From Xenorhabdus griffiniae (GTDB lineage: Bacteria; Pseudomonadota; Gammaproteobacteria; Enterobacterales; Enterobacteriaceae): 64,000 nt of DNA. The stretch lies in the NCBI RefSeq assembly GCF_015163655.1, contig NZ_JADEUF010000003.1, forward strand, positions 1-64,000, read 5' to 3'. The notes beneath the pieces were generated by a model. The model was not told the DNA's origin. It worked only from the letters and a program-made list of their open reading frames with translations, and did not search any database. Positions 41,307 through 52,342 of the stretch are shown here, piece by piece (the first letter of the stretch is position 1; every line of letters starts with the position of its first letter). Position numbers and translations under genes: made by a program.

Positions 41307-41337
41307 TCGGCTCTTTTAATTAAGAGTCGATTTTTTA
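41307..41337 (+). terminator. Terminator of fadIJ
   Basis: TCGGCTCTT at 41307-41315 pairs with AAGAGTCGA at 41322-41330 (one G-T pair) and is followed by TTTTTT. Confidence 0.8.
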
Positions 41338-41733
41338 TGGCAATTAAATCCTTATTCGTATTTTTTATCTATACACGTTACCTTTCAAGTTGCTCATTAT
41401 AAGACAACATAACTTATTGTTTCTCCCCGCTTAGCGGGGAGAAACAATATGCATCTTGAAGTGAGATGGGTATAAAAAGAATCTACGAAATAACAAGAGA
41501 TATATCGATTTTTTTAGCCATTTTATTTACCTTTGTTTTAGGGCAGAATGCGGATTGGCCCTAACTGAAACGTTTTTATATCCTTCGGAAATCCATAGGG
41601 CATATATCAAATATTAGCTTGATAATTGCTTTTGAGCTTACGTTTTAATGCCGTATAACCAATGGCTTATCTCAAGAAATACGAGTGTATAGGGTATTTT
41701 GAGATCGGTTTGCAATTAACTAAACGGTGGATT
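41338..41733. other. fadJ-sixA intergenic region
   Basis: About 400 bp, with R-type repeat copy 7 in its left third. The remainder is AT-rich and must include the sixA promoter. A frame open from 41662 into sixA is not used, because the family N-terminus lies at 41734. Confidence 0.4.
41370..41475. repeat. R-type repeat copy 7 (variant with different left arm)
   Basis: TATACACGTTACCTTTCAAG to CTTGAAGTGAGATGGGTATA, with a 20+ bp hairpin TTGTTTCTCCCCGC/GCGGGGAGAAACAA in the centre. It shares the ends with the copy at 60995-61068, which lacks the central hairpin. Confidence 0.75.
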
Positions 41734-42216
41734 ATGTACGTTTTTATTATGCGTCACGGTGATGCTGCTTTGGATGCAATCAGTGATGCAGCACGGGAGC
41801 TGACACCTAGAGGGTGGCAAGAATCACAGAAGATGGCAGGTTGGCTTTCACAACAAACGCCTGGTATTGATTGTATTTTGGTCAGTCCTTATATTCGTGC
41901 AGGACAAACATTAAAGGCGGTGCGAGAAAATTTGGCGCTTCCTGATAATGAAGAGTTATTGGCTGAGTTAACGCCATCGGGTGATGTTGCGTTGGTTGCC
42001 AGCTATTTACACGTCTTGTCAACACAAGGACACAAATCTGTATTGGTGGTTTCCCATTTACCGTTAGTCGGTTATTTGGTTTCTGAGCTTTGTCCTGGGC
42101 AAACGCCGCCGATGTTTGCTACATCCAGCATTGCTTGTGTCGAGCTGGATCACCAAACAGAAAAAGGGTGTCTGTTATGGCAAACATCTCCTGCACAATT
42201 AGCGGCGAAATCCTGA
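41734..42216 (+). CDS. sixA: Phosphohistidine phosphatase SixA
   Basis: A 160-residue phosphatase of the histidine phosphatase (RHG) superfamily. It removes phosphate from phosphohistidine proteins: ArcB in the original work, and the nitrogen PTS protein NPr in later work. The catalytic His8 is in MYVFIMRHGDAALDA; the second conserved His is in VVSHLPLVGYLVSELCPG. The ATG at 41734 gives the family N-terminus and has GGTGGA upstream. The length matches E. coli SixA (161). It is monocistronic, convergent with smrB. Confidence 0.95.
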   Translation: MYVFIMRHGDAALDAISDAARELTPRGWQESQKMAGWLSQQTPGIDCILVSPYIRAGQTLKAVRENLALPDNEELLAELTPSGDVALVASYLHVLSTQGHKSVLVVSHLPLVGYLVSELCPGQTPPMFATSSIACVELDHQTEKGCLLWQTSPAQLAAKS

Positions 42217-42250
42217 CCAGACACCTTAACCATTAGGAAGTTTAATTAAA

Positions 42251-42336
42251 TATACCAATCTGACTTCAAGATGCGTGTGATTTCTCCTTGCGAAGCGGAA
42301 GATATAGGACGCATCTTGAAAGGCGATTGGTATATA
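42251..42336 (+). repeat. R repeat copy 8, shortened
   Basis: TATACCAATCTGACTTCAAG on the left and CTTGAAAGGCGATTGGTATA on the right form near-perfect terminal inverted repeats. The core is TCCTTGCGAAGCGGAAGA. It lies between the convergent sixA and smrB genes and could serve as their terminator. Confidence 0.8.
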
Positions 42337-42345
42337 AAGACCAAA

Positions 42346-42891
42346 TTAGCGCTGCGTAAACTCATCCATCTCTACCAAAATGAGTAACGCAGCGTTCCCT
42401 CCCCACGCTTTGGGCGCTTGATGGAAGGCAATAATATCAGGATGTTGGGCAAGCCATAGCGGGGCTTGTTGCTTGAGAATATGTTTACCGTGTCCATGCA
42501 TAACACAGGCACAATAGACATGTTCGCGACGACAGGCAGCGATTAATGCCCCAATTTCTTGTTTGGCCTGTAACTGAGTTAGCCCATGTAAATCCAGAAA
42601 AAGTTCAGGGGAATAATCTCCACGCCGCAATTTCTTTAATTCATAATGATGGCTGGCGCCTTCCCGAATGTAACGAGTCGGGCCTTCCATTTCCAAATTT
42701 GGCTGGAATTCATCAGAAAAATAATAACTGGCATCAGTTTGCTCCTGCATCAAGCGTTCAGGGGCAACAGCGTTAATTTTTTTTCTTTTCGGGGGATGGG
42801 AAACCGTATCTTGTGCAATACGACGGGTTCCTGTAACAGACGTTCTGAATAGACTGATGTCTTCTGAGTTTAGTTGATATTTCTTCTTCAT
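42346..42891 (-). CDS. smrB: Ribosome rescue endonuclease SmrB
   Basis: A 181-residue protein with a C-terminal Smr domain. SmrB is recruited to collided ribosomes and cuts the mRNA 5' of the stalled ribosome. The domain shows [20 protein letters not shown] (DxH motif), [14 protein letters not shown] (HGxG) and the end [13 protein letters not shown]. The N-terminal linker carries the ribosome-binding extension. In E. coli smrB is divergent from prmB; here a hut locus of about 8 kb separates them. Confidence 0.95.
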   Translation of the reverse strand: MKKKYQLNSEDISLFRTSVTGTRRIAQDTVSHPPKRKKINAVAPERLMQEQTDASYYFSDEFQPNLEMEGPTRYIREGASHHYELKKLRRGDYSPELFLDLHGLTQLQAKQEIGALIAACRREHVYCACVMHGHGKHILKQQAPLWLAQHPDIIAFHQAPKAWGGNAALLILVEMDEFTQR

Positions 42892-43019
42892 TACAATTCA
42901 TTTACTCACTGCTTTTGGCAAGTGTACATGATTTTTTGTGATGTTTCCTGACAGTTATCATTTTAAGTAACAAATTGTTCACAAAATGATTTGACAATTA
43001 TGTTTGGTTATAAAATAAA

Positions 43020-43029
43020 TGTATATACA
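43020..43029 (+). promoter_or_regulatory. HutC-type operator upstream of hutI
   Basis: TGTATATACA, a perfect palindrome followed by AC, matches the GntR/HutC-family pattern (GT-N-TA-N-AC). The same 12-base word TGTATATACAAC recurs upstream of hutU. It lies 44 bp before the hutI start. Confidence 0.7.
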
Positions 43030-43072
43030 ACATGAGTTCTGATACAAACAAGAAAGATAACAGGATAGTACA

Positions 43073-44341
43073 ATGTCGATTGAACTGAGAGACACTGATG
43101 TCATATGGCGCAATGCCAAACTTGCTACGATGGATCCTGCAATTAAGAACGTTGATGGTGAAAGTCATTACGGCATGTTAGAACAGCATGACCTTATTGT
43201 GCGGGATGAAAAAATCTTAGCGATATTACCGACAGATAGCGTACCAGCTAACCAATGTAAGATCATTGACGCAGAGCAGCGCTTAATTACACCTGGCTTA
43301 ATCGATTGCCACACTCACTTAGTTTTTGGTGGCAATAGAGCCTCTGAGTGGGAACAGCGCTTGAATGGGGTTTCTTATGAAGAAATTAGTGCTAAAGGGG
43401 GAGGGATCAATTCTACCGTTAATGCCACCCGTAACAGTTCCGTTCAACAGTTAGAAAGCGTATCCCAGAAACGTCTCAATGCATTGATGGCTGAAGGGGT
43501 GACAACAGTTGAGATGAAATCAGGTTATGGGCTAGATCTGATAAATGAAGAAAAACAGTTAAAGGTTGTGCAGGCATTGGCACAGAAAAATCCTATCGAA
43601 ATTAGCCCGACATTACTTTCTGCCCATGCCGTCCCACCTGAATATAAGCATGATCCTGATGCCTATATTGATTTAGTTTGTGACTCCATTTTGCCTACTC
43701 TCTGGCAAAAACAGTTATTCGAAGCTGTTGATGTATTTTGTGAAACCGTTGGTTTCACTTTAAATCAGACTAAACGCCTTTTTGCAACAGCAAAACGTTT
43801 GAATATTCCCGTAAAAGGTCATGTTGAGCAACTTTCCAATTTAGGAGGCAGTGAACTGGTTGCTGAATATCAGGGTTTATCCGTTGATCATATTGAGCAT
43901 TTGGATGAAAAGGGTATTGAGGCTATCAGCCGTAGTGGAACAGTGGCAGTATTACTGCCGGGAGCATTTTACTTCCTGCGAGAAACTCAACGTCCACCCA
44001 TTGCATTATTGCGCCAATACGGTGTTCCAATGGCTATTTCAACCGATTTTAATCCTGGTACGAGCCCTTTTGCTTCCTTGCGCCTGATTATGAATATGGC
44101 TTGCGTACAATTTGGTTTGACACCAGAAGAAGCCTGGCAAGGCGTGACTATTCATGCAGCTCAGGCACTGGGACGAGCGGGTAGTCATGGTCAATTAGCC
44201 GCGGGTTTTACGGCGGACTTTGTTGTTTGGGATGCCCGAAACCCCGTTGATATTTTATACGAACTGGGACATAACCCGTTGGTTTATCGTATTTATCATG
44301 GCGAAATTACGCATCGTAATGATTTAAATGGCCTTAATTAA
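43073..44341 (+). CDS. hutI: Imidazolonepropionase HutI
   Basis: A 422-residue amidohydrolase that opens the imidazolone ring to give N-formimino-L-glutamate, the third step of histidine breakdown. The metal site HxH is in [20 protein letters not shown]; further ligands are in [13 protein letters not shown] and [11 protein letters not shown]. The block [18 protein letters not shown] is a family signature. It is the first gene of hutI-hutG-hutC. The 3' end is 20 bp before the hutG start. Confidence 0.95.
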   Translation: MSIELRDTDVIWRNAKLATMDPAIKNVDGESHYGMLEQHDLIVRDEKILAILPTDSVPANQCKIIDAEQRLITPGLIDCHTHLVFGGNRASEWEQRLNGVSYEEISAKGGGINSTVNATRNSSVQQLESVSQKRLNALMAEGVTTVEMKSGYGLDLINEEKQLKVVQALAQKNPIEISPTLLSAHAVPPEYKHDPDAYIDLVCDSILPTLWQKQLFEAVDVFCETVGFTLNQTKRLFATAKRLNIPVKGHVEQLSNLGGSELVAEYQGLSVDHIEHLDEKGIEAISRSGTVAVLLPGAFYFLRETQRPPIALLRQYGVPMAISTDFNPGTSPFASLRLIMNMACVQFGLTPEEAWQGVTIHAAQALGRAGSHGQLAAGFTADFVVWDARNPVDILYELGHNPLVYRIYHGEITHRNDLNGLN

Positions 44342-44360
44342 TGGTGGTGAGGGAAAAAAT

Positions 44361-45320
44361 ATGAATTTATGGCATCCAACATCCGAAAACATTTGGCAAG
44401 GGCGCAATGATCTTGCTGAAGCCAATAACGCGTTACGGTTATTCCAGACAATAAAACAGCCAGCCAGTTTCTCTCCAGCCGAATTTCCTCACCACATTGC
44501 GCTATTGGGATTTGAATGTGATGAAGGTGTTAAATTGAATCAGGGACGTCCGGGAGCGAAATTGGGACCAGAATATTTGCGCCAATCGTTGGCAAACCTG
44601 GCGAGTTATGATGGTCACGATAGATTGGTGGATTTGGGGAATATTCGTGCTAATTCTGGTGAATTGAGTGAAGCACAGCAGGCACTCAGTGATGCTGTCT
44701 ATGAATGCCAGCAGAATAATATGAAAACGCTGATTTTTGGTGGTGGGCATGAAACGGCTTTTGCTCATGGGATGGGAATTTACCGTGCGTTTTCGCAGCA
44801 GCGTGTCGGTATCATCAATTTTGATGCCCACTTGGATCTGAGAAATTCACCGCAGCCTACATCAGGAACCCCATTTCGGCAACTTGCGCATTACTGCCAG
44901 CAACACCAGCGCCCATTTAATTACAGTTGTGTTGGCGCCAGCTTGGCATCAAATACCCAGGCATTACTGGATGAAGCTAACCATCTTGATGTCACCATTA
45001 TTTGGGATACCCACTGCGTTGAATCCATGTTGGATAGGGTACAGCAGCAATTACAAGATATAATTAATCAGGTTGATATCATTTATATGACCATCGACTT
45101 GGATGTGCTGCCAATTTGGCAAATGCCGGCCGTTTCTGCGCCTGCGGCATTGGGTGTTCCGCTGGAGCGTTTATTGCCATTGGTTCAACTCATCTGTCAG
45201 AGCAAAAAATTGCAAGCCGTAGATTTAGTTGAGCTTAACCCTTTATATGATATCCAGGGAATGGGGGGGAAAGCGGCGGCTCGCCTTGCATGGCAGTTGG
45301 TGCATTGGTGGAATAAATAG
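44361..45320 (+). CDS. hutG: Formimidoylglutamase HutG
   Basis: A 319-residue manganese enzyme of the arginase/agmatinase (ureohydrolase) family, which cleaves N-formimino-glutamate to glutamate and formamide. Metal ligands are in FGGGHETAFAHGMG, IINFDAHLDLR and MTIDLDVLP; the GGH...DAHxD...DxD pattern is complete. The start at 44361 gives MNLWHPTSENIWQGRND and follows GTGAGGGAAA; an open frame upstream overlaps hutI. The formamide-releasing route is indicated because HutF and formylglutamate hydrolase are not in the cluster. Confidence 0.94.
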   Translation: MNLWHPTSENIWQGRNDLAEANNALRLFQTIKQPASFSPAEFPHHIALLGFECDEGVKLNQGRPGAKLGPEYLRQSLANLASYDGHDRLVDLGNIRANSGELSEAQQALSDAVYECQQNNMKTLIFGGGHETAFAHGMGIYRAFSQQRVGIINFDAHLDLRNSPQPTSGTPFRQLAHYCQQHQRPFNYSCVGASLASNTQALLDEANHLDVTIIWDTHCVESMLDRVQQQLQDIINQVDIIYMTIDLDVLPIWQMPAVSAPAALGVPLERLLPLVQLICQSKKLQAVDLVELNPLYDIQGMGGKAAARLAWQLVHWWNK

Positions 45321-45356
45321 GTTGGTGAACGAATAAAAAGCGAGAAGGAAGGGATA

Positions 45357-46088
45357 GTGACAGACGATTTACCAGATACATATGCCAAACCAGTGCCTTT
45401 GTATGCAAGAGTCAAACAAGTGATTATTGAAAAGATCTATACGGGGGAGTGGAAACCGTATGATCGGATCCCTTCGGAAGCGGAATTGGTCAGGCAATTT
45501 AACTGTAGTCGCATGACGGCTAACCGGGCATTGAGGGAGCTAACAGCAGAAGGTTTTCTATTCCGTTTGCAAGGTGTGGGGTCGTTTGTCTCTGAGCCGA
45601 AAGGACAATCGGCGTTATTTGAAATTCATAGTATTGCCGATGAAATTGCTTCCCGCTCTAACCGGCATAGTTGCAAGGTGCTGAAACTTGCTGAAGTGAA
45701 GGCTAACATGACGCAGGCTGCGGAATTCAGTATTGCAGTAGGTGCGCCGCTCTACCATTCCATCATTGTACATTATGAAAATGATGTCCCTGTGCAGATT
45801 GAAGATCGTTTTGTCAATGTTCAGGCGGCACCAGAGTATTTGCGGCAAGATTTTCGTCAGCAAACGGCCCATGATTATTTATCCCAGGTAGCGCCATTGA
45901 CCGAAGGGGAGCATATCGTCGAAGCCGTGGCGGGGGATGCCCTCTCTTGTCGGTTATTACAAATTGAGGCAAATACGCCTTGTTTGTTAATCAGCCGGCG
46001 AACCTGGTCGAAAGCATTTATTGTTTCCAGTGCCAGGTTATTGTTTCCTGGGTATCGATATAAATTGAAAGGGCGTTTTAGTTCATAG
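45357..46088 (+). CDS. hutC: Histidine utilisation repressor HutC
   Basis: A 243-residue GntR-family regulator of the HutC subfamily. The N-terminal winged helix (residues ~12-78) has YARVKQVIIEKIYTGEW, the recognition part FNCSRMTANRALRELTAEGF and the wing RLQGVGSFV. The C-terminal UTRA domain senses urocanate. The start is GTG behind GAAGGAAGGG. It would repress both hutIGC and hutUH through the two palindromes at 43020 and 46336, which also makes it autoregulated. Confidence 0.93.
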   Translation: MTDDLPDTYAKPVPLYARVKQVIIEKIYTGEWKPYDRIPSEAELVRQFNCSRMTANRALRELTAEGFLFRLQGVGSFVSEPKGQSALFEIHSIADEIASRSNRHSCKVLKLAEVKANMTQAAEFSIAVGAPLYHSIIVHYENDVPVQIEDRFVNVQAAPEYLRQDFRQQTAHDYLSQVAPLTEGEHIVEAVAGDALSCRLLQIEANTPCLLISRRTWSKAFIVSSARLLFPGYRYKLKGRFSS

Positions 46089-46122
46089 TTCCCCTAATGG
46101 AGCTACAAAAAGTTGAGCGGTA

Positions 46123-46161
46123 AAAACCCTCTTTTTCCGTTGGGTAGAAGAGGTTTTTTAT
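46123..46161 (+). terminator. Terminator of hutIGC
   Basis: AAACCCTCTT near 46124 pairs with AAGAGGTTT near 46148 (one bulged C) and is followed by a T run. It isolates hutIGC from hutU. Confidence 0.7.
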
Positions 46162-46335
46162 TCATCACTGTAACAATAATGTAAAATAAATGTGATGTTA
46201 AACACAAAGCCAGCAAAAATATTCCCCTGTTTATCACGAAATAAATCAATATCATCTTTTTGATTTTAAATAAAAAAATATTTTTACCGCATTATTAACT
46301 TTATCTCTGTCACATTTTTGCCTATTGAATGTACA

Positions 46336-46345
46336 TGTATATACA
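46336..46345 (+). promoter_or_regulatory. HutC-type operator upstream of hutU
   Basis: The palindrome TGTATATACA followed by AC is identical to the one before hutI. It lies 46 bp before the hutU start. A partly overlapping GTACATGTAT extends the symmetry on the left. Confidence 0.7.
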
Positions 46346-46390
46346 ACTATACAATTAACAAAATTCACAACGATGAGATAGGAAAAAACC

Positions 46391-48085
46391 GTGACGACGC
46401 AAAATAATAAATTCAGCAACGTAACCATTCGTGCTCCCAGAGGGACACAACTCACAGCAAAAAGTTGGCTAACCGAAGCACCACTTCGTATGCTCATGAA
46501 TAACCTTGATCCCGATGTGGCGGAAAATCCCTGTGAATTGGTGGTGTATGGTGGCATTGGTCGTGCAGCCAGAAACTGGGAATGCTATGAAAAAATCGTT
46601 GAAACCTTAAAGAGTCTGGAAAATGACGAAACCCTGTTGGTGCAATCAGGCAAGCCTGTGGGGGTGTTTAAAACACATGAAAATGCCCCGCGTGTATTAA
46701 TTGCCAACTCGAACTTGGTGCCACACTGGGCGACATGGGAACATTTTAACGAACTGGATGCCAAAGGGCTGGCTATGTATGGTCAGATGACTGCCGGTAG
46801 TTGGATTTACATCGGAAGCCAGGGCATTGTTCAGGGGACTTACGAAACTTTTGTCGAAGCAGGCCGCCAACACTACAACGGCAATTTGACCGGACGTTGG
46901 ATACTGACAGCCGGTTTGGGGGGAATGGGCGGAGCACAGCCACTGGCTGCGACATTGGCCGGTGCCTCTTCATTAACCATAGAGTGCCAACAAAGCCGCA
47001 TTGACTTTCGTCTGCGTACTAAATATGTGGATGAACAGGCCGTTGATCTGGATGATGCTTTGGCGCGTATTGAACGTTATACCCAGGAAGGTAAAGCAAT
47101 TTCGATAGCATTGTGTGGTAATGCTTCAGAGATTTTACCTGAGCTGGTACGCCGTGGTGTGCACCCTAATATGGTGACAGACCAAACCAGCTCCCATGAT
47201 CCATTACATGGTTACTTACCGGCTGGCTGGACATGGGAAGAATATTGCCGCCGTGCCGAAAGTGAACCAGAAGTGGTGATCCAAGCGGCAAAAGCGTCAA
47301 TGGCCGCACATGTTGAAGCTATGCTGGCTTTCCAGAAACAGGGTGTACCTACTTTTGATTATGGCAATAATATTCGCCAAATGGCGAAAGAGGTAGGTGT
47401 TGAGCACGCCTTTGATTTTCCTGGATTTGTTCCCGCTTACATTCGTCCTCTGTTCTGTCGCGGTATCGGACCTTTCCGTTGGGCGGCGCTTTCCGGTGAT
47501 CCTGAGGATATTTATAAAACTGATGCCAAGGTAAAAGAGTTGCTGCCGAATGATGACCATTTACACCGTTGGTTAGATATGGCAAGAGAGCGCATCAGTT
47601 TTCAGGGCTTGCCTGCACGTATCTGTTGGGTGGGATTGGGCGATCGCGCCAAATTAGGATTAGCATTCAATGAAATGGTTCGCCGTGGGGAACTTTCCGC
47701 CCCAATCGTGATTGGCCGTGATCATTTGGATTCTGGCTCTGTCGCCAGCCCTAATCGTGAAACTGAATCCATGCAAGATGGTTCTGACGCTGTTTCTGAC
47801 TGGCCATTGCTGAATGCCTTACTGAATACAGCCAGTGGTGCGACGTGGGTTTCCTTGCATCATGGTGGGGGCGTTGGTATGGGATTCTCTCAACATTCCG
47901 GCATGGTTATTGTTTGTGATGGAACGGATGAAGCGGCTGAACGCATTGCCCGTGTATTACACAATGATCCGGCAACGGGAGTTATGCGTCATGCTGATGC
48001 GGGCTATGAATTGGCTATCCAGTGTGCGAAAGAGCAAGGACTAAACTTGCCAATGTTAAACCTGCCAGTGACTGATGCGAAATAA
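46391..48085 (+). CDS. hutU: Urocanate hydratase HutU
   Basis: A 564-residue NAD-dependent hydratase that converts urocanate to imidazolone propionate. The family signature is readable throughout: [40 protein letters not shown] (NAD site), [19 protein letters not shown] and [20 protein letters not shown]. It starts with GTG at 46391 downstream of AGGAAAAAA; the length equals the family norm (about 555-565). It is first in a hutU-hutH transcript, followed 14 bp later by hutH. Confidence 0.96.
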   Translation: MTTQNNKFSNVTIRAPRGTQLTAKSWLTEAPLRMLMNNLDPDVAENPCELVVYGGIGRAARNWECYEKIVETLKSLENDETLLVQSGKPVGVFKTHENAPRVLIANSNLVPHWATWEHFNELDAKGLAMYGQMTAGSWIYIGSQGIVQGTYETFVEAGRQHYNGNLTGRWILTAGLGGMGGAQPLAATLAGASSLTIECQQSRIDFRLRTKYVDEQAVDLDDALARIERYTQEGKAISIALCGNASEILPELVRRGVHPNMVTDQTSSHDPLHGYLPAGWTWEEYCRRAESEPEVVIQAAKASMAAHVEAMLAFQKQGVPTFDYGNNIRQMAKEVGVEHAFDFPGFVPAYIRPLFCRGIGPFRWAALSGDPEDIYKTDAKVKELLPNDDHLHRWLDMARERISFQGLPARICWVGLGDRAKLGLAFNEMVRRGELSAPIVIGRDHLDSGSVASPNRETESMQDGSDAVSDWPLLNALLNTASGATWVSLHHGGGVGMGFSQHSGMVIVCDGTDEAAERIARVLHNDPATGVMRHADAGYELAIQCAKEQGLNLPMLNLPVTDAK

Positions 48086-48099
48086 GGAGCGTTGTTAGA

Positions 48100-49632
48100 A
48101 TGAAAAATATCACTATTCATCCGGGAAAAATGACACTTGAAGAATTACGTCATGTTTATCAGCATCCTGTTCACATTAGTTTGGACGAACAATGCTTTCC
48201 TGCCATTGAGAGCAGTGTTGCTTGCGTGAACCGCATTATCAGTGAAAATAAAACGGCTTATGGTATCAATACCGGTTTTGGTTTGCTGGCGAATACCCGT
48301 ATTGCAGAACAAGATTTGGAAGAATTGCAGCGTTCTATTGTGTTGTCACATGCGGCGGGTGTTGGGGAGCCTCTGTCGGATGAAATTGTCCGATTGATTA
48401 TGGTGTTGAAAATCAATAGCCTTGCCCGTGGTTATTCCGGCATTCGTCTGGACGTGATCCAGGGATTGATTGCCTTGGTCAACGCTGAAGTTTATCCCTG
48501 TATTCCAAGCAAAGGTTCAGTAGGGGCTTCTGGTGACTTAGCACCACTAGCGCATATGAGCTTGTTATTGTTGGGAGAAGGGAAAGCCCATTATCGTGGC
48601 GAATGGCTGCCGGCAAAAGTAGCACTGGAAAAAGCGGGACTTGAGCCGATGTGTCTTGTCGCCAAAGAAGGATTGGCACTGCTCAACGGTACACAAGCTT
48701 CTACCGCCTTCGCCTTAAAAGGACTATTTGCCGCCGAAGATTTACTCGCATCAGCGATTGTTTGTGGCGCCATGTCTGTTGAAGCTGCTCTTGGCTCCCG
48801 TAAACCCTTTGATGCTCGTATCCATGAAGTCCGTGGGCAGAAAGGCCAGATTGATGTGGCAGCCCTTTACCGTTTGGCATTGGGAGAACAAAGTGAGATT
48901 TGTGCATCCCATAAAAACTGCCCGAAAGTTCAGGACCCTTATTCATTACGCTGCCAGCCTCAAGTGATGGGCGCTTGTTTAGCCCAAATCCGCCATGCGG
49001 CTGATGTCATTATGGTTGAAGCCAATGCCGTCTCTGATAATCCGCTGGTCTTTACTGAAGAAGATGAGGTGATTTCTGGGGGTAATTTCCACGCTGAACC
49101 GGTTGCGATGGCATCGGATAATCTGGCTATTGCTCTGGCAGAAATAGGTTCATTGTCAGAACGCCGCATTGCCTTGTTGATGGACAGCAATATGTCCCAG
49201 TTGCCGCCATTCTTAGTTGAAAACAGCGGTGTTAACTCCGGCTTCATGATTGCACAGGTGACTGCGGCTGCGCTGGCAAGTGAGAACAAGGCGCTGGCGC
49301 ATCCTTCCAGTGTTGATAGTTTGCCAACATCAGCCAATCAGGAAGATCACGTTTCAATGGCACCCGCCGCGGGGCGTCGTTTATGGGAGATGGCAGATAA
49401 TGTGCGAGGGATCTTAGCGATTGAATGGCTGACGGCTTGCCAGGGCATGGATTTTCGTCATGGCTTGAAGAGTAGTCCGATATTGGAAAAAGCCCGCCAT
49501 ATTCTCCGCGAGAAAGTTGCACATTATGATAAAGATCGCTTTTTCGCCCCGGATATTGATGCAGCAATTCAGTTGTTGGCTGAACGGCAACTTTCGGCCT
49601 TGTTGCCTGCTGGGAATATCTTAGAAAACTAA
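48100..49632 (+). CDS. hutH: Histidine ammonia-lyase HutH
   Basis: A 510-residue lyase that removes ammonia from histidine to form urocanate. The MIO electrophile arises from Ala143-Ser144-Gly145 in [20 protein letters not shown]. Tyr53 in AYGINTGFG and the FRHGLKSSP segment are also conserved. Aromatic lyases such as PAL or TAL share this fold, including phenylalanine lyases in Photorhabdus, but the hut context and the Ser-His residues in [12 protein letters not shown] indicate histidine as substrate. A TAAGGAG site precedes it. Confidence 0.95.
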   Translation: MKNITIHPGKMTLEELRHVYQHPVHISLDEQCFPAIESSVACVNRIISENKTAYGINTGFGLLANTRIAEQDLEELQRSIVLSHAAGVGEPLSDEIVRLIMVLKINSLARGYSGIRLDVIQGLIALVNAEVYPCIPSKGSVGASGDLAPLAHMSLLLLGEGKAHYRGEWLPAKVALEKAGLEPMCLVAKEGLALLNGTQASTAFALKGLFAAEDLLASAIVCGAMSVEAALGSRKPFDARIHEVRGQKGQIDVAALYRLALGEQSEICASHKNCPKVQDPYSLRCQPQVMGACLAQIRHAADVIMVEANAVSDNPLVFTEEDEVISGGNFHAEPVAMASDNLAIALAEIGSLSERRIALLMDSNMSQLPPFLVENSGVNSGFMIAQVTAAALASENKALAHPSSVDSLPTSANQEDHVSMAPAAGRRLWEMADNVRGILAIEWLTACQGMDFRHGLKSSPILEKARHILREKVAHYDKDRFFAPDIDAAIQLLAERQLSALLPAGNILEN

Positions 49633-49650
49633 GTACAGACTCATCGTCTT

Positions 49651-49671
49651 AGGCCGGATAAGCTCCGGCCT
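49651..49671 (+). other. Hairpin between hutH and the permease gene
   Basis: AGGCCGGA at 49651-49658 pairs with TCCGGCCT at 49664-49671. There is no T run, so it may be a stability element or weak terminator rather than a full stop. Confidence 0.5.
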
Positions 49672-49724
49672 TATCGTAGTATTTATCTCTTCCAATCTAA
49701 TAATAAAAGACATAAGGATAAATC

Positions 49725-51089
49725 ATGCAAAACATTTCACAACTCAAGCGAGGATTAAGTGTTCGCCACATTCGGTTTATGGCACTGGGTTCGGCAATTG
49801 GCACCGGTCTTTTCTATGGTTCAGCGGGAGCCATTAAAGCCGCAGGACCGGCGGTATTGCTAGCTTACGCCATTGGCGGTGCAGCTGTATTTATGGTCAT
49901 GCGGGCATTGGGGGAAATGGCGGTACATCGCTCCGCGCCAGGTTCTTTCTCTTATTATGCCACCCAGTATTTAGGGCCATTGGCGGGTTTTCTGACCGGA
50001 TGGACTTACGTTTTTGAAATGCTGGTTGTTTGCCTTGCTGACGTCACTGCATTTGGCATCTATATGAAGCTCTGGTTTCCCCATGTTGACCAGTGGATTT
50101 GGGTACTTGGCATTGTCTTTTTTATTGGTGCAATCAACCTATGCAATGTGAAGGTATTTGGTGAAATGGAATTTTGGCTGTCTATCATCAAAGTGGTTGC
50201 GATTATCGCCATGATTGTCGGCGGTTTTGCCATCATGATGTATGGGTTTGGTCAGGAAGCCGAGCATGTCACCGGCCTGTCGAATTTATGGGAACATGGT
50301 GGATTTATGCCAAACGGCATAGCGGGAGTGATTGCCTCGTTTACGGTCGTGATGTTTGCCTTTGGTGGCATTGAGGTTATTGGTATCACTGCCAGTGAAG
50401 CTAAAAATCCAGAAAAATCTATCCCACGTGCAATCAATGCGGTCCCATTCCGTATCTTATTGTTCTATGTCCTTACGCTGTTTGTTTTGATGTGCATTTA
50501 TCCGTGGAACCAAGTGGGGCAAAATGGTAGCCCGTTTGTCCAAATCTTCTCCAGCTTGGGAATTGATTCCGCAGCCAATATTTTAAATATTGTCGTCATT
50601 ACTGCCGCAATTTCCGCGATCAACAGTGATATTTTTGGTGCCGGACGGATGATGTATGGCATGGCGCAAGAAAAACAGGCTCCAGCCTCGTTTACCCAAC
50701 TGACTAAAAATGGAGTACCGTGGGTGACGGTGCTGGCAATGTCAGGAATTTTGTTGGTGGGCGTCCTCTTGAATTACTTGTTGCCGGAAAAAGTTTTCGT
50801 CATTATTGCTTCCATCGCAACATTTGCAACTGTGTGGGTATGGCTGATGATTTTGCTGTCACAATATATCATGCGCCGGAAGATGCCCGCAGAAGAGGCC
50901 AGACAGCTTAAATTCCCTGTTCCCTTTTGGCCTGTTGCGCCAACGTTGGCTATTGCGTTTATGGGATTTGTTATTGCGGTATTAGGTTATTTCCCAAATA
51001 CTCGGATCGCATTATACGTAGGGATAGTATGGATAGTATTATTAACTATTAGCTATTATTTATGGGTGAAAAAACCAAGTCATGGCTAA
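49725..51089 (+). CDS. APC-family amino acid permease, probable histidine permease
   Basis: A 454-residue inner-membrane protein with about 12 hydrophobic helices of the amino acid-polyamine-cation family (AAT subgroup). The start [20 protein letters not shown] then [16 protein letters not shown] closely resembles E. coli ProY. ProY/HutT proteins in hut clusters import histidine, and the gene follows hutUH by 92 bp on the same strand. I therefore infer a histidine transporter; proline or other substrates are not excluded. Confidence 0.85.
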   Translation: MQNISQLKRGLSVRHIRFMALGSAIGTGLFYGSAGAIKAAGPAVLLAYAIGGAAVFMVMRALGEMAVHRSAPGSFSYYATQYLGPLAGFLTGWTYVFEMLVVCLADVTAFGIYMKLWFPHVDQWIWVLGIVFFIGAINLCNVKVFGEMEFWLSIIKVVAIIAMIVGGFAIMMYGFGQEAEHVTGLSNLWEHGGFMPNGIAGVIASFTVVMFAFGGIEVIGITASEAKNPEKSIPRAINAVPFRILLFYVLTLFVLMCIYPWNQVGQNGSPFVQIFSSLGIDSAANILNIVVITAAISAINSDIFGAGRMMYGMAQEKQAPASFTQLTKNGVPWVTVLAMSGILLVGVLLNYLLPEKVFVIIASIATFATVWVWLMILLSQYIMRRKMPAEEARQLKFPVPFWPVAPTLAIAFMGFVIAVLGYFPNTRIALYVGIVWIVLLTISYYLWVKKPSHG

Positions 51090-51196
51090 CCCTCCTATAT
51101 CACCCTAAAATAACGCTGTGTTAAGAAAGCTGATTTGTGTTCTGGATCATGGCAAACTAGCGAGCTGATATATCTTTTGTTGTTTGGAGGTGTTTT

Positions 51197-52132
51197 TTGG
51201 ATAAGATCTTAGCCGATGAGGCTGTTGCAGAACTGCGTACCATTTTAGATATGTTGCGTTGGTCTACTAGCCGTTTTAGCGAATCGGGTATCTATTGTGG
51301 ACATACTGCATGTAATCCGTGGGATGAGGCTTTGCAGTTAGTTCTCCCTTCATTGCGTTTGCCTATGGATGTCCCTGATTCAATGCTGGCTTCACGCCTG
51401 ACATCAACAGAGCGTCAACGCATCGTGGAACTTGTCTTGCGTCGTATTAATGAACGTGTTCCTGTTGCTTATTTGATAAATCGAGCTTGGTTCTGTGGTC
51501 ATGAATTTTATGTCGATGAGCGCGTTTTGATTCCACGTTCACTGATTAGAGATGTGATTGAAGAGCATTTTGAAGGGCTTATCTCACGTCAGCCATCGAC
51601 AATTTTGGATCTTTGTACAGGAAGCGGGTGTATTGCAATCGCCTGTGCCCATGCCTTCCCAGAAGCCGAAGTTGATGCTGTTGATATTTCTCCTGATGCT
51701 TTGGAAGTGGCAGAAATAAATATAGAGAATCATAAACTTTCTCATCGTGTAATCCCGATTCGTTCAGATCTATTTCATGATATACCACCGGTGAAATACG
51801 ACATCATTGTCACTAATCCTCCTTATGTCGATGAAGAAGATATGAGTGATTTTCCCCAGGAATACGATCATGAACCTACATTAGCCATGGCTGCAGGTAT
51901 TGATGGGTTGGATTTGGTTCGTCGTATTTTGGCAACTGCCCCGGACTTCCTTTCAGAAGAGGGAATAGTGGTATGTGAAGTAGGTAACAGTATGGTTCAC
52001 CTGATTGAGCAATACCCTGAAGTACCCTTCAAATGGCTGACATTCAAACATGATTATGGTGACGGTGTTTTCGTGCTGACTCGCCAGCAGCTTGTTGAAT
52101 ATCAGGAATATTTCCAGCCATTCAAAGACTGA
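51197..52132 (+). CDS. prmB: Ribosomal protein uL3 glutamine methyltransferase PrmB
   Basis: A 311-residue SAM-dependent methyltransferase that modifies Gln of ribosomal protein uL3. SAM motif I is [20 protein letters not shown], acidic post-[14 protein letters not shown], and the substrate-Gln motif NPPY is in [15 protein letters not shown]. The start codon is TTG at 51197: GGAGG at 51186-51190 is spaced six bases from it, and the first residues ([13 protein letters not shown]) align with E. coli PrmB. aroC follows as in E. coli, but repeat DNA separates the two. Confidence 0.95.
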   Translation: MDKILADEAVAELRTILDMLRWSTSRFSESGIYCGHTACNPWDEALQLVLPSLRLPMDVPDSMLASRLTSTERQRIVELVLRRINERVPVAYLINRAWFCGHEFYVDERVLIPRSLIRDVIEEHFEGLISRQPSTILDLCTGSGCIAIACAHAFPEAEVDAVDISPDALEVAEINIENHKLSHRVIPIRSDLFHDIPPVKYDIIVTNPPYVDEEDMSDFPQEYDHEPTLAMAAGIDGLDLVRRILATAPDFLSEEGIVVCEVGNSMVHLIEQYPEVPFKWLTFKHDYGDGVFVLTRQQLVEYQEYFQPFKD

Positions 52133-52236
52133 TATTTTCTCATTCATCCAGTGGTTAAAACGGCTATTTCATATAAATTGTATCAATATCCCGTGGATTT
52201 CGAGTCGTAGCTAAATAGGTTTTCATAATACTGAGA

Positions 52237-52312
52237 GTATCAAATGTTGGAGTTCCTTACCCCGCGCTCCGCGCGGGGTAAGGAATACTCCTATCATGTT
52301 GAAACGCTATTT
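52237..52312 (+). repeat. S repeat copy 2
   Basis: A perfect 14-bp stem TTCCTTACCCCGCG (52253-52266) with CGCGGGGTAAGGAA (52272-52285), flanked by GTATCAAATGTTGGAG and CTCCTATCATGTTGAAACGC. Reverse complement of 12423-12496. Confidence 0.8.
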
Positions 52313-52342
52313 AGCAATATTGTTGCTCGAAAGATTAAGGAT

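Noticed and set aside
48100-49632. Phenylalanine ammonia-lyase (StlA-like) instead of HutH
   Set aside because: The gene is embedded in a complete hut locus and keeps histidine-type residues; stilbene genes are not nearby.
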